Part shown: positions 17,911 to 25,813 of the stretch, piece by piece
Layout of the letters: every line of letters begins with the position of its first letter
Numbering within the stretch: position 1 is the stretch's first letter
The notes under the pieces: generated by a model
Database searches by the model: none
Seen by the model: only the letters and a program-made list of their open reading frames with translations
Told to the model about the DNA's origin: nothing
Made by a program: the position numbers and the translations under genes
NCBI RefSeq assembly: GCF_000621745.1
Contig: NZ_KK211336.1
Span: forward strand, 394,876-458,875
Direction: 5' to 3'
DNA: 64,000 nt
Origin: Clostridium beijerinckii HUN142
Lineage (GTDB): Bacteria > Bacillota > Clostridia > Clostridiales > Clostridiaceae

Positions 17911-19356
17911 ATGGAAAGTGTATGGAGTTCTGAGGTTAATTTTAGAAAAAGAGAAACTCTGAATCAAGATATTCAATGTGACGTTCTTATAATAGGGGCA
18001 GGAATGGCAGGACTGCTCACAGCATATATGTTAAATAAAAGTGGGAGAGAGGTTGTTGTAATTGATGCTAGAAGTATAGCAGGAGGAGTTACTAAAAATA
18101 CAACTGCTAAAATAACATCTCAGCATGATTTAATTTATGATAGTATCATTAAGGAATTTGGTGAAGAAAGTGCCAGTCAATATGCTAGAGCTAATGAACT
18201 TGCAATAAAGAGATACAAGGAAATAATTGATGCAGAAAAAATTGATTGTGATTTTGAACATAAAGATGCATACTTGTATACTTTAGATAACATCCAAAGT
18301 CTAGAAGATGAATATGAGGCAGCAAAAAGATTAGGAATTGATGCAGAACTGGTAGATGAAGTAAGCATTCCTGTAGGCGCTAAAAAGGCGTTAAAATTTA
18401 AGAATCAAGCGCAGTTTAATCCGCTAAAATTCTTAAGACCAATTTCTGAACAACTAACTATTTATGAAAATACAGTAGCTCTTGATATTACTGAAGATAA
18501 TACTGTAGTTACAAAGAATGATAAGAAAATTAAAGCAAATAAAATAGTTGTTGCATCACATTACCCATTCTTAAATACTCCAGGTTACTATTTTATGAGA
18601 ATGCATCAAGAAAGAGCATATGCTATAGCCTTAGAAAATGCGCAAGATGTTAATGGAATGTATAAAGGTATTGATAAAACAGGATATTCATTTAGAAATT
18701 ATAAGAACTTATTATTATTTAGTGGTGCAGTAAGAAGAACTGGGGAGAACGAAGAAGGTGGAGCATACGAAGAATTAAGAAAAGCTGCCAAAGAATTTTA
18801 TCCAAACGCAACAGAAAAATATCATTGGTCAACTCAAGATTGTATGACTTTAGACAATATCCCTTACATAGGTCAGTACTCATCTAAAACTCCTAATATG
18901 TATGTTGAAACAGGGTTTAAAAAATGGGGAATGACTACTTCAATGGTTGCAGCAATGATAATAAGTGATATGATTCTTGGAAATGAAAATGACTTCTCTG
19001 AAATATTCTCACCAAGAAGATTTGATATGTCAGCATCTATGAAAAATGCTGCAAAGGACCTTGTTATAACTGCAAAAAACTTTATTGCAGAAAGGGTGAA
19101 TCTTCCAGAGGAAACCTTAAATAGCATTGAAAATGGCCATGGAGGCATCATAGAATATAAGGGTAAAAAGACTGGAGTTTATAAGGACAATGAAGGTAAA
19201 GTATATACAGTATCAACCAAGTGTGCTCATTTAGGCTGCGAAGTTAAATGGAATGCTGATGATTTAACATGGGACTGTCCTTGTCATGGCTCAAGATATA
19301 ATTACGAGGGAATCTGGATAGAAAGCCCTACTAATAAGTGTCTTCATGAAGTGTAG
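17911..19356 (+). CDS. FAD-dependent oxidoreductase with C-terminal Rieske [2Fe-2S] domain
   Basis: A 481-residue fusion. The N-terminus has the dinucleotide-binding loop (IIGAGMAGLLTAYML) and a DAO-type FAD domain. Residues about 400-481 are a Rieske domain: Cys438-x-His440 (CAHLGC) and Cys456-x-x-His459 (CPCHGS) ligate a 2Fe-2S cluster. Such fusions are found in clostridia and bacilli and are presumed to move electrons from an unknown amine or thiol substrate. I start at ATG 17911 because GAGGTGAT lies upstream; a GTG at 17902 overlaps that site. No export signal is seen, so it is cytoplasmic. It has its own terminator. The substrate is not known. Confidence 0.9.
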   Translation: MESVWSSEVNFRKRETLNQDIQCDVLIIGAGMAGLLTAYMLNKSGREVVVIDARSIAGGVTKNTTAKITSQHDLIYDSIIKEFGEESASQYARANELAIKRYKEIIDAEKIDCDFEHKDAYLYTLDNIQSLEDEYEAAKRLGIDAELVDEVSIPVGAKKALKFKNQAQFNPLKFLRPISEQLTIYENTVALDITEDNTVVTKNDKKIKANKIVVASHYPFLNTPGYYFMRMHQERAYAIALENAQDVNGMYKGIDKTGYSFRNYKNLLLFSGAVRRTGENEEGGAYEELRKAAKEFYPNATEKYHWSTQDCMTLDNIPYIGQYSSKTPNMYVETGFKKWGMTTSMVAAMIISDMILGNENDFSEIFSPRRFDMSASMKNAAKDLVITAKNFIAERVNLPEETLNSIENGHGGIIEYKGKKTGVYKDNEGKVYTVSTKCAHLGCEVKWNADDLTWDCPCHGSRYNYEGIWIESPTNKCLHEV

Positions 19357-19413
19357 AACTGTACTATAGATACTAGGATAAGTCTGTTACTTAAAATATA
19401 TAATTTATAAGTT

Positions 19414-19457
19414 AAAAAAGCTGTCTTAAAATATTTGAATTTTAGATGGCTTTTTTT
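19414..19457 (+). terminator. Terminator after the FAD-Rieske gene
   Basis: Stem AAAAAAGCTGTCTTAAAA with TTTTAGATGGCTTTTTT, an 18-base near-perfect pair ending in a T run. Confidence 0.85.
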
Positions 19458-19519
19458 GATTTGGGTAAAACTAATGAGGCTTTTATGTGTTTTTTGGAAA
19501 ACTATTTTGATATGATGTC

Positions 19520-19555
19520 TTGACATTATTACTAATTAGTAATAATATTATACCC
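19520..19555 (+). promoter_or_regulatory. marR promoter with internal operator, apparently leaderless
   Basis: TTGACA (19520-19525) and TAATAT (19543-19548) are 17 bases apart. The spacer is filled by the perfect palindrome ATTACTAATTAGTAAT (19528-19543). Only seven bases separate the -10 box from the ATG at 19556 and no ribosome site exists, so the transcript should start at or next to the initiation codon. Confidence 0.8.
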
Positions 19556-20002
19556 ATGGATAAGAATAAAGTTACTTATGGAGAATTAAATGATTTAAAT
19601 TTAAAAGCTGTAATAGCATTAAGCCGATGCATACAAAGCGTTAATAAAAGAGAACTTAAAATTATAAAAGAGGGAGGATTAACTTTTCCGCAATTTGGAG
19701 TACTTGAAGTACTGTATCATAAAGGAGACTTAAGAGTCAGTGAAATATTAGAAAAAACTCTTTCAACTGGTGGAAATATGACTGTTGTTATAGATAACTT
19801 AGCTAAGGATAATTTAATTGAGAGACGTCCTGATCCTAAGGATAGACGTGCAAGTTTGATAAGCATCTCTGAAAAAGGAAGAAAGCTTATGAGCGAACTC
19901 TTCCCTAAGCATGTAGATAATTTAAGTGAAATTTTTAGCGCTTTAAGTGTTGAAGAAAAGAAGAATTTAATAAATACCTTAAAGAAATTATCAGGTGTAT
20001 AA
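19556..20002 (+). CDS. MarR-family transcriptional regulator
   Basis: A protein of 148 residues. The winged helix is plain: LTFPQFGVLEVLYHKGDLRV, then EILEKTLSTGGNMTVVIDNL for the recognition helix and IERRPDPKDRRASLISIS for the wing with its D-x-R-S/A-type basic motif. I start at ATG 19556, although it lacks a ribosome site, because an upstream ATG at 19520 would overlap the promoter. The palindrome in its promoter recurs twice before the pirin gene (20029-20054), so it probably represses itself and the redox genes that follow. The sensed compound is unknown; relatives respond to quinones, oxidants or aromatic compounds. Confidence 0.9.
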   Translation: MDKNKVTYGELNDLNLKAVIALSRCIQSVNKRELKIIKEGGLTFPQFGVLEVLYHKGDLRVSEILEKTLSTGGNMTVVIDNLAKDNLIERRPDPKDRRASLISISEKGRKLMSELFPKHVDNLSEIFSALSVEEKKNLINTLKKLSGV

Positions 20003-20028
20003 TTACACCTTAATTTTTAAATAAATAG

Positions 20029-20054
20029 TACTAATTAGTAATTAACTAATTAGT
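20029..20054 (+). promoter_or_regulatory. Two putative MarR operators before the pirin gene
   Basis: TACTAATTAGTA (20029-20040) and ACTAATTAGT (20045-20054) repeat the core of the palindrome in the marR promoter, with centres 15 bases apart. They lie about 170 bases before the pirin start. A near match, AATAATTAGT, occurs at 21384-21393, at the end of the tandem BFD gene. Confidence 0.75.
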
Positions 20055-20221
20055 AGTTATATTGGGTAAGGGAGTTAAGACAAGAGTGAAGAAGTAAGAG
20101 TTGAGGATAAAACTCTTCGAGTTTGTTAATAATACTTTTTAACTATTAACTCTTATATATTACTTATTCATAAATTATATTTTGGAAATATGATTTAAAA
20201 TTTGAAGGAGGTAGATAAAAA

Positions 20222-20923
20222 ATGTTAAGAAGAATTGATAGTGGAAATATGGGCAGTAGTAATTTAGGATGGTTAAGAAGCAAATTTCATTTTTCATTTG
20301 CAGAATACTATAATCCACATAATATAAAGTTTGGCGTTTTAAGAGTTATAAATGATGATTTAGTTGAACCTAACACTGGATTTGATACTCATCCACATAG
20401 AAATATGGAAATAATATCATATGTAGTTAATGGTGAACTTACACATGGAGACAGCATGGGAAATAAAAATACAATAACTCGTGGTCATGTTCAATACATG
20501 AGTGCTGGCACAGGGGTATACCATAGTGAACATAATTTAGGAAAAGATAAATTGAGATTTTTACAGATATGGATATTCCCAGATAAGGAAGATTATAAGC
20601 CTAATTATGGAGACTATACATTTGAGTGGAGTGATAGACAAAATAAGTTGCTTCATATGGTTTCAAGTAAAAATGGAAATGCACCAATAAAAATAAATCA
20701 GGATATAAATATTTATTCTTTAGAACTTGATAAAGGAAAAGAAATTAATTTTAAAGTTAATGAAAGAAGACAGGCATATTTGGTTCAAATAGAAGGCGAC
20801 TCTATAATAAATGATATTGAGTTAAATGATAGAGATGGAATAGAAATAGTTGAGGAAGATATTTTAATCAAAGCCAAAGAGACATCTCATATTTTGATTT
20901 TAGAAATGAAGAAAGAAAATTAA
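20222..20923 (+). CDS. Pirin-family bicupin protein
   Basis: A protein of 233 residues of the pirin family. The N-terminal cupin has the metal-binding pattern THPHRNMEIISYV (two histidines) and GTGVYHSEHN (third histidine and glutamate). The C-terminal cupin is present but lacks these ligands, as usual. Pirins are iron-containing cytoplasmic proteins; some are quercetin dioxygenases and others are redox sensors. GAAGGAGG precedes ATG 20222. It is the first gene after the two MarR-type operators and is followed at a distance of 48 bases by the tandem BFD protein, so it is likely the head of a redox operon. The substrate is unknown. Confidence 0.92.
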   Translation: MLRRIDSGNMGSSNLGWLRSKFHFSFAEYYNPHNIKFGVLRVINDDLVEPNTGFDTHPHRNMEIISYVVNGELTHGDSMGNKNTITRGHVQYMSAGTGVYHSEHNLGKDKLRFLQIWIFPDKEDYKPNYGDYTFEWSDRQNKLLHMVSSKNGNAPIKINQDINIYSLELDKGKEINFKVNERRQAYLVQIEGDSIINDIELNDRDGIEIVEEDILIKAKETSHILILEMKKEN

Positions 20924-20971
20924 TATATAAAATACAAATGATGATTTAAAATAATGGAGGGAATAAAAAAG

Positions 20972-21385
20972 ATGATAAAATCAATAATTTCAAAGATAAA
21001 AAAATGTACATGTGGAGATAAAGCAGAGAATAATAAAATAGTATGTGGATGTTTCAAAGTTACTCAACAAGATTTAGAAAATGCTATTAAAAATGGTGCA
21101 AATTCATTTGAAGAAGTGCAAGCTATTACAAAAGTTGGCACAGGCTGTGGCAGATGCGTAAATGGTAACAAAGATTTAGTTAATAAGTTATTATTAGATA
21201 AGAAAATTAATGAAAATCAAATAGTGTGTGGATGCTTTAAAGTTACAGTACAAGATTTAGCTAATGCAATTAAGAATGGTGCAAATTCATTTGAAGAAGT
21301 GCAAGCTATTACGAAAGTTGGTACTGGTTGTGGTAATTGCATAGAAAGTAATAAAGAATTAGTTGCTCAATTATTAGCAAGGTAA
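20972..21385 (+). CDS. Tandem BFD-like [2Fe-2S]-binding protein
   Basis: A 137-residue protein with two almost identical BFD domains. Each has the four-cysteine pattern C-x-C (VCGCFKV) and C-x-x-C (GTGCGRC, GTGCGNC) that binds a 2Fe-2S cluster, and each contains KNGANSFEEVQAITKVGTGC. A short basic N-terminus has an extra C-x-C (KKCTCGD). BFD proteins pass electrons or assist iron release from bacterioferritin, or act as nitrite-reductase-type modules. Start ATG 20972 is preferred for its GGAGGG. It is downstream of pirin in the same direction. A single-domain version lies at 22372-22551. Confidence 0.9.
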   Translation: MIKSIISKIKKCTCGDKAENNKIVCGCFKVTQQDLENAIKNGANSFEEVQAITKVGTGCGRCVNGNKDLVNKLLLDKKINENQIVCGCFKVTVQDLANAIKNGANSFEEVQAITKVGTGCGNCIESNKELVAQLLAR

Positions 21386-21399
21386 TAATTAGTAGTATA

Positions 21400-21575
21400 T
21401 ACATTGATTATCAGGAAAACTTTGATAAGATTTTATCTGATGTCTAGCAACTGTAACCAACCACTTCTTTAAATGGGGGGACAGTGGTACGACCATAGAT
21501 AAGTTGAGCCTTGTGGGTATAAGTTCCGCTAATCTTCAGAGGGAGATTAGTTGAACTTTATAAATAGTATAAGAA
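21400..21575 (+). ncRNA. Structured leader before nitroreductase, class not identified
   Basis: The 208-base gap before the nitroreductase gene folds well by eye: TTATCT pairs with AGATAA around a segment holding CCACTT / AGTGGT-type pairing (ACCACT at about 21459, AGTGGT at about 21484) and an unpaired GGGGGGACAG stretch. A separate hairpin, CTAATCT / AGATTAG, follows at about 21533-21555 with no T run. It is more G-rich than its surroundings. I could not match it to a riboswitch family I know. Confidence 0.45.
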
Positions 21576-21593
21576 TAAAAAGAGGGATTAATA

Positions 21594-22214
21594 ATGAATG
21601 ATTTTTTGAAAATTGTAAGAGAAAGAAGATCAGCTAATAAATTTATTGAAAATATTACAATACCTAGAGAAGATTTTAATGATATATTTAGAGAACTTTC
21701 ATTGGCACCTTCTGCTTTTAATTTGCAACATGCTAGATATTATGTTGTAGAAGATAAAGAGCTTATGGGGAAAGTTTATGATGCGTCATTTAAACAATAC
21801 AAAATAAAAACTGCTTCGGCAACTATAATTGTTACAGGTGATAAAAATGCATACTTATCAGCGGATAAAATTTATGAAGGCTCAATGATGCTTGGAATGC
21901 TTGGTAAAACTGAATATGAAATCATGATTAGTACTATCAATAGTCTTTATGAGGGATGGGGAGAAGAATTTAAGCATGACGAAGCTATAAGAAATGCCTC
22001 ATTGTCAGCAATGCTATTTATGTTATTAGCTAAAAATAAAGGCTGGGACACATGCCCGATGATCTATTTTGAGAACGAGAAGGTTGGTAAGTTATTAAAT
22101 ATACCAGAGAATGAAGTTCCAGTTTTAATGATTACTATGGGAAAAATGGACAAGAGTAGTGATAAAATTAGAGGATATAGAAAGCCAGCTGCTGAATTCG
22201 TGAAATTTTATTAA
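21594..22214 (+). CDS. Nitroreductase-family flavoprotein
   Basis: A 206-residue FMN-dependent NAD(P)H oxidoreductase of the nitroreductase fold. The N-terminus has the FMN phosphate-binding RERRSANKF and the LAPSAFNLQHARYYVV stretch, and the C-terminal half has GWDTCPMIYFENEKVGKLL followed by MGKMDKSSDKIRGYRKP. These enzymes reduce nitro groups, quinones or flavins in the cytoplasm. AGAGGG precedes ATG 21594. A structured leader separates it from the BFD gene. With pirin, two BFD proteins and ApbE around it, a role in electron disposal or detoxification is likely; the true substrate is unknown. Confidence 0.9.
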   Translation: MNDFLKIVRERRSANKFIENITIPREDFNDIFRELSLAPSAFNLQHARYYVVEDKELMGKVYDASFKQYKIKTASATIIVTGDKNAYLSADKIYEGSMMLGMLGKTEYEIMISTINSLYEGWGEEFKHDEAIRNASLSAMLFMLLAKNKGWDTCPMIYFENEKVGKLLNIPENEVPVLMITMGKMDKSSDKIRGYRKPAAEFVKFY

Positions 22215-22371
22215 TCAAAGCTTTTGCGCCAAAGATATGCATATTGAACTTCGAGTTAAACATGCTTTGAATTTCAATATTAGCATACATAATAAAGATG
22301 AAAGTGTTAAAACTAACAATTGTTAAAAGATCTCATATTTAAATCTAAAAACAGTTAAAGGAGACGATATA

Positions 22372-22551
22372 ATGGATGATGATAAAGTAATATGCGGATG
22401 CAAAAATGTTAAGGTACAAGATATAAAGAATGCCATTGCTAATGGTGCAAAATCATTTGAAGAAGTTCAAGAAAAAACTGAAGTAGGAACTGGATGTGGC
22501 CATTGCGTAGAAAACAATAGAGCATTAGTTGATGAATTACTAGGAAAGTAA
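22372..22551 (+). CDS. Single-domain BFD-like [2Fe-2S] protein
   Basis: A short gene of 59 residues beginning MDDDKVICGCKNVKVQDI. It has C-x-C (ICGCKN) and C-x-x-C (GCGHC) and the shared AKSFEEVQEKTEVGTGC segment, so it is one BFD domain, homologous to each half of the protein at 20972-21385. AAAGGAGA lies at the right distance before ATG 22372. It is followed by a strong terminator, closing this part of the redox cluster. It probably binds one 2Fe-2S cluster, perhaps as a dimer, and serves as a small electron carrier. Confidence 0.88.
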   Translation: MDDDKVICGCKNVKVQDIKNAIANGAKSFEEVQEKTEVGTGCGHCVENNRALVDELLGK

Positions 22552-22590
22552 CATAAACATAAAAATGCTAAATACTATACCAACCATGAT

Positions 22591-22640
22591 ACCACTTACA
22601 TAAAGATGCCTATGCATCCTTATGTGGTGGTTCTTTTTGT
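22591..22640 (+). terminator. Terminator after the single BFD gene
   Basis: Long stem: ACCACTTACATAAAGATGC pairs with GCATCCTTATGTGGTGGT, followed by TCTTTTTG. Confidence 0.88.
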
Positions 22641-22819
22641 TTATGGTAACTAGTCTTAATGAAACAATGTATGTTGTTTTAAAGTTTTCTATCCCCATAA
22701 AATTCACACAAATAAATGTTAGAATACGTTCAGAAGTTGTAAGTATAGATGGAAGGAAAACTCAAAGAATTAAATGGTTTTAAAAAATTAAAATCTTATA
22801 TTATGGAGGTTATTAAAAA

Positions 22820-23881
22820 TTGATTAGATTAATTCAGCAAAATTTATTCTTAGGAATTGTTATTGTAGTTCTTATAATAGTTATTGCAGCTTATGTAGTT
22901 AATAAAAATAAGAAAGAAAATGAAGATACTATTGTAAGAGAATTTTATGGACTTGGTACAATAATAAGATTAAGAGTAGATGGAAGAAATGGAGAAAGAG
23001 CCATTCAAGAAGCTATAGATAGACTTAATGTTATAGAAAATAAGATGTCTGTATTTAAAGAATTTAGCGAGATCTCCATGATAAATAAAAATGCTGGAGT
23101 ATCAAGTCAAGAGGTAAGCACAGATACTTACTTTGTAATAAAAAAAGCAGTGGAATACAGCAGATTATCAGAAGGGACTTTTGATCCAACTATAAAGCCT
23201 ATAGTAAGTCTATGGCGTATAGGAAGTGATAATCCTAGAATACCAAGTAAAAGTGAAATTACAAATAATCTTAAGCTCGTTAATTACGAGGATATAATTC
23301 TTGATGAAAAAAATCTTTCAATAGGTTTAAAACATCCGAACCAAGCAATTGATGTTGGCGGGATAGCTAAAGGATATGCTGCAGATGAAGTAAAGAAAGT
23401 TTTTAAAAATAATAGGATTAAGAGCGCTTTAATTGATCTTGGAGGAAATATTTATGCCTTGGGCACAAAGCCTGATAAAACCTTATGGAACGTAGGTATT
23501 CAAAATCCTATTGATACTCGTGGAGAACATATTGGAGTTATTAGAGTGGAAAATAAATCTGTAGTTACATCAGGGAATTATGAAAGGTATTTTACGAAGG
23601 AAGGAAAAATATATCACCATATAATTGATCCTAAAACAGGATATCCTTCTGAAAGTGAGATTATAAGTTCAACAATAATTTCTGATCACTCCATTGATGG
23701 GGATGGACTATCTACAGGGGTTTATATTATGGGGCTTGAAAAGAGTATTAAACTAATAGAATCTTTAAAAGGAATTGATGCTATTTTTATTACTAAAAAT
23801 AAAGAAGTATATGCAACCTCAGGAATAAAAAATAATTTTAAGATAACCAATACAGAATTTAATTACAAGGATAGCCTATAA
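22820..23881 (+). CDS. apbE: FAD:protein FMN transferase (ApbE)
   Basis: A 353-residue enzyme that attaches FMN covalently to threonine or serine of target proteins outside the cytoplasm. It starts with TTG 22820, behind GGAGGT, and has an N-terminal membrane anchor (LGIVIVVLIIVIAAYVV). ApbE signatures are SEISMINKNAG, TFDPTIKPIVSLWRIG, IDVGGIAKGYAADEV, LIDLGGNIYALG, HHIIDPKTGYPSE and DGLSTGVYIMGLE (metal- and FAD-binding). Its substrate is almost surely the next gene product, which has three FMN attachment sites and begins 47 bases downstream. The pair forms a membrane flavin-transfer module. Confidence 0.94.
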   Translation: MIRLIQQNLFLGIVIVVLIIVIAAYVVNKNKKENEDTIVREFYGLGTIIRLRVDGRNGERAIQEAIDRLNVIENKMSVFKEFSEISMINKNAGVSSQEVSTDTYFVIKKAVEYSRLSEGTFDPTIKPIVSLWRIGSDNPRIPSKSEITNNLKLVNYEDIILDEKNLSIGLKHPNQAIDVGGIAKGYAADEVKKVFKNNRIKSALIDLGGNIYALGTKPDKTLWNVGIQNPIDTRGEHIGVIRVENKSVVTSGNYERYFTKEGKIYHHIIDPKTGYPSESEIISSTIISDHSIDGDGLSTGVYIMGLEKSIKLIESLKGIDAIFITKNKEVYATSGIKNNFKITNTEFNYKDSL

Positions 23882-23928
23882 GAGAAAAACAAATTTATTA
23901 ACATGAATAGTAGAATGGGAGAGAGACG

Positions 23929-25674
23929 ATGAAAAAAGCAATATCAAAGTTACAAGGATTGAGATTAATTTCTCAAATTATATTTTTAATTTTAATGCCA
24001 GAATTAGTTGCAGTGATTTTTAATCAATTTAAAAAGCTATACTCAATGGTTCTTAAAGGAAATTTTGATGTAATATCAGTATGGCCTCAATTATTAGCAA
24101 TGATTACAATTTTTATTATAACCATAGTACTTGGGAGATTCTTTTGTGGATGGCTTTGTACCTTTGGAGCTATTAATGATTTTATCTACATGATATCAAA
24201 AAAAGTATTTAAAACAAAATTCAAAGTAAATGAAAAAGTAGATTCCATATTAAAATATTTAAAATATGTTATTTTACTATTTATAATAGTAGTTATTTGG
24301 ACAAGTGGTAGTACAGCGTTTGATAGTTATAGTCCTTGGGATGCATTTGCACAGCTTGATAATATTTCGGGTGCTATAGCAGGTTATACAGGAGGATTTA
24401 TAATACTTTCAATAATAGCAATTGGAGCAGTTTTTATAGAAAGATTTTTCTGTAGATATCTTTGCCCACTTGGAGCTGTCTTTTCAATCTTATCGAAGGC
24501 TAGAATTCTAAAAATAAAGAAACTTAGAGATAAGTGTGGACCTTGTAGAATATGTACAAATAATTGTTCAATGGGAATAAAGCTTTATGAAATGGATAAG
24601 GTGAGCAGTGGAGAATGTATAAATTGTTTTAAGTGCATAGATGTTTGTCCTAGAAAAAATACTAAAGTAAATATTTTAGGTGAAGATGTCAATCCATTAC
24701 TTCCTAGTGCAATTGCAATTGCTGCATTTACAGGGGTGAATGCTTTAGGTGGTGTTATGAATGACGGAATGACTAATCATTCATCAAATAATACAGCTGC
24801 AAGTAGTTCTGATATTAATAAATCTGAGCAAAAGAAATATAAAGATGGCACATATACAGGTGTAGGAAAAGGTAAGAATCCAGATTTAAAAGTTGCAGTT
24901 ACTATAAAAGACGACAAAATCACGAATGTAGAAATAGTATCTAATAATGAAACAAAAGGTAAAGAAGCAATAAATACTATCCCGAGCAAAATTTTAGAAA
25001 AACAATCTACAGATGTTGATGTAGTTTCAGGAGCTACAATGACAAGTAAGGGAATTATGGAAGCAGTAAATGATGCATTAAGTCAAGCAGAAATCAAAGA
25101 TGTTAAGCAAAAGAAATATAATGATGGAACATATACAGGTGTTGGACAAGGTAAAAATCCAGATTTAAAAGTTGCAGTTACAGTAAAAGATGATAAAATC
25201 GCAAATGTTGAAATAGTATCTAACAATGAAACAAAAGGAAAAGAAGCCTTAAATACAGTACCTAAGGAAATCATAGATACACAATCCACAAGCGTTGATG
25301 TAGTATCAGGAGCTACAATGACAAGTAAAGGAATCATGGAAGCAGTAAATAATGCTTTAAGTCAAGCAGAAATAAATGTTTCATCAACAGCTAATAATCA
25401 AGGGAAATATAATGATGGAACTTATGATGGAATTGGACAAGGTAAAAGTCCAAATTTAAAAGTAGCAGTTACAGTAAAAGATGATAAAATCACAAATGTA
25501 GAGATTGTATCTAATAATGAAACAAAAGGAAAGGAAGCTTTAGCAGTAATTCCGAGTGAAATTATAGAAAAACAATCTACAGAGGTGGATGCAGTATCGG
25601 GTGCGACAATGACAAGTAAGGGAATTATAATGGCTGTAAATGATGCACTAAATCAAGCAGTAAGAAATAATTAA
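23929..25674 (+). CDS. NapH-like membrane ferredoxin with three FMN-binding domains
   Basis: A 581-residue membrane electron-transfer protein. Residues about 1-215 are four to five membrane helices with the NapH/NosR-type cysteine pairs FCGWLCTFG and FCRYLCPLG. Two 4Fe-4S ferredoxin motifs follow: CGPCRICTNNC and CINCFKCIDVCP. After another helix, three FMN_bind domains repeat in tandem (about residues 300-390, 395-480 and 490-580), each beginning KYxDGTYxG(V/I)G and each with a flavinylation site SGATMTSKG. The DNA of the repeats is also nearly identical. Known relatives carry electrons from the cytoplasm to extracytoplasmic flavins. It lies just after apbE, its probable modifying enzyme. 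Confidence 0.92.
   Translation: MKKAISKLQGLRLISQIIFLILMPELVAVIFNQFKKLYSMVLKGNFDVISVWPQLLAMITIFIITIVLGRFFCGWLCTFGAINDFIYMISKKVFKTKFKVNEKVDSILKYLKYVILLFIIVVIWTSGSTAFDSYSPWDAFAQLDNISGAIAGYTGGFIILSIIAIGAVFIERFFCRYLCPLGAVFSILSKARILKIKKLRDKCGPCRICTNNCSMGIKLYEMDKVSSGECINCFKCIDVCPRKNTKVNILGEDVNPLLPSAIAIAAFTGVNALGGVMNDGMTNHSSNNTAASSSDINKSEQKKYKDGTYTGVGKGKNPDLKVAVTIKDDKITNVEIVSNNETKGKEAINTIPSKILEKQSTDVDVVSGATMTSKGIMEAVNDALSQAEIKDVKQKKYNDGTYTGVGQGKNPDLKVAVTVKDDKIANVEIVSNNETKGKEALNTVPKEIIDTQSTSVDVVSGATMTSKGIMEAVNNALSQAEINVSSTANNQGKYNDGTYDGIGQGKSPNLKVAVTVKDDKITNVEIVSNNETKGKEALAVIPSEIIEKQSTEVDAVSGATMTSKGIIMAVNDALNQAVRNN
24838..25671 (+). repeat. Three tandem FMN-binding coding repeats
   Basis: Three direct repeats of about 270-290 bases, at about 24838-25095, 25111-25380 and 25405-25671, encode the FMN_bind domains. 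Repeats one and two are close to identical at DNA level, implying recent duplication or continuing homogenisation. Confidence 0.85.
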
Positions 25675-25813
25675 TTCTCCTAATACAGACATAATTAAAT
25701 TTCTTCGTAAATATCTATTTAAATAGATGCTTAATAGGCATGAAATAGAGAGAGAATATATTTATTTTTTCAAGGGAAAATAGAATGTATTTAAATTTAA
25801 GGAGGAATTAATT

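Noticed and set aside
21400..21575. T-box or SAM-I riboswitch before the nitroreductase gene
   Set aside because: The T-box GGGTGGNACCGCG and SAM-I GAGGGAC-type core strings are not present in proper order, so I left the class open.
24838..25671. Mobile or CRISPR-like direct repeats
   Set aside because: The repeats encode FMN-binding domains in frame and are of protein-domain length.
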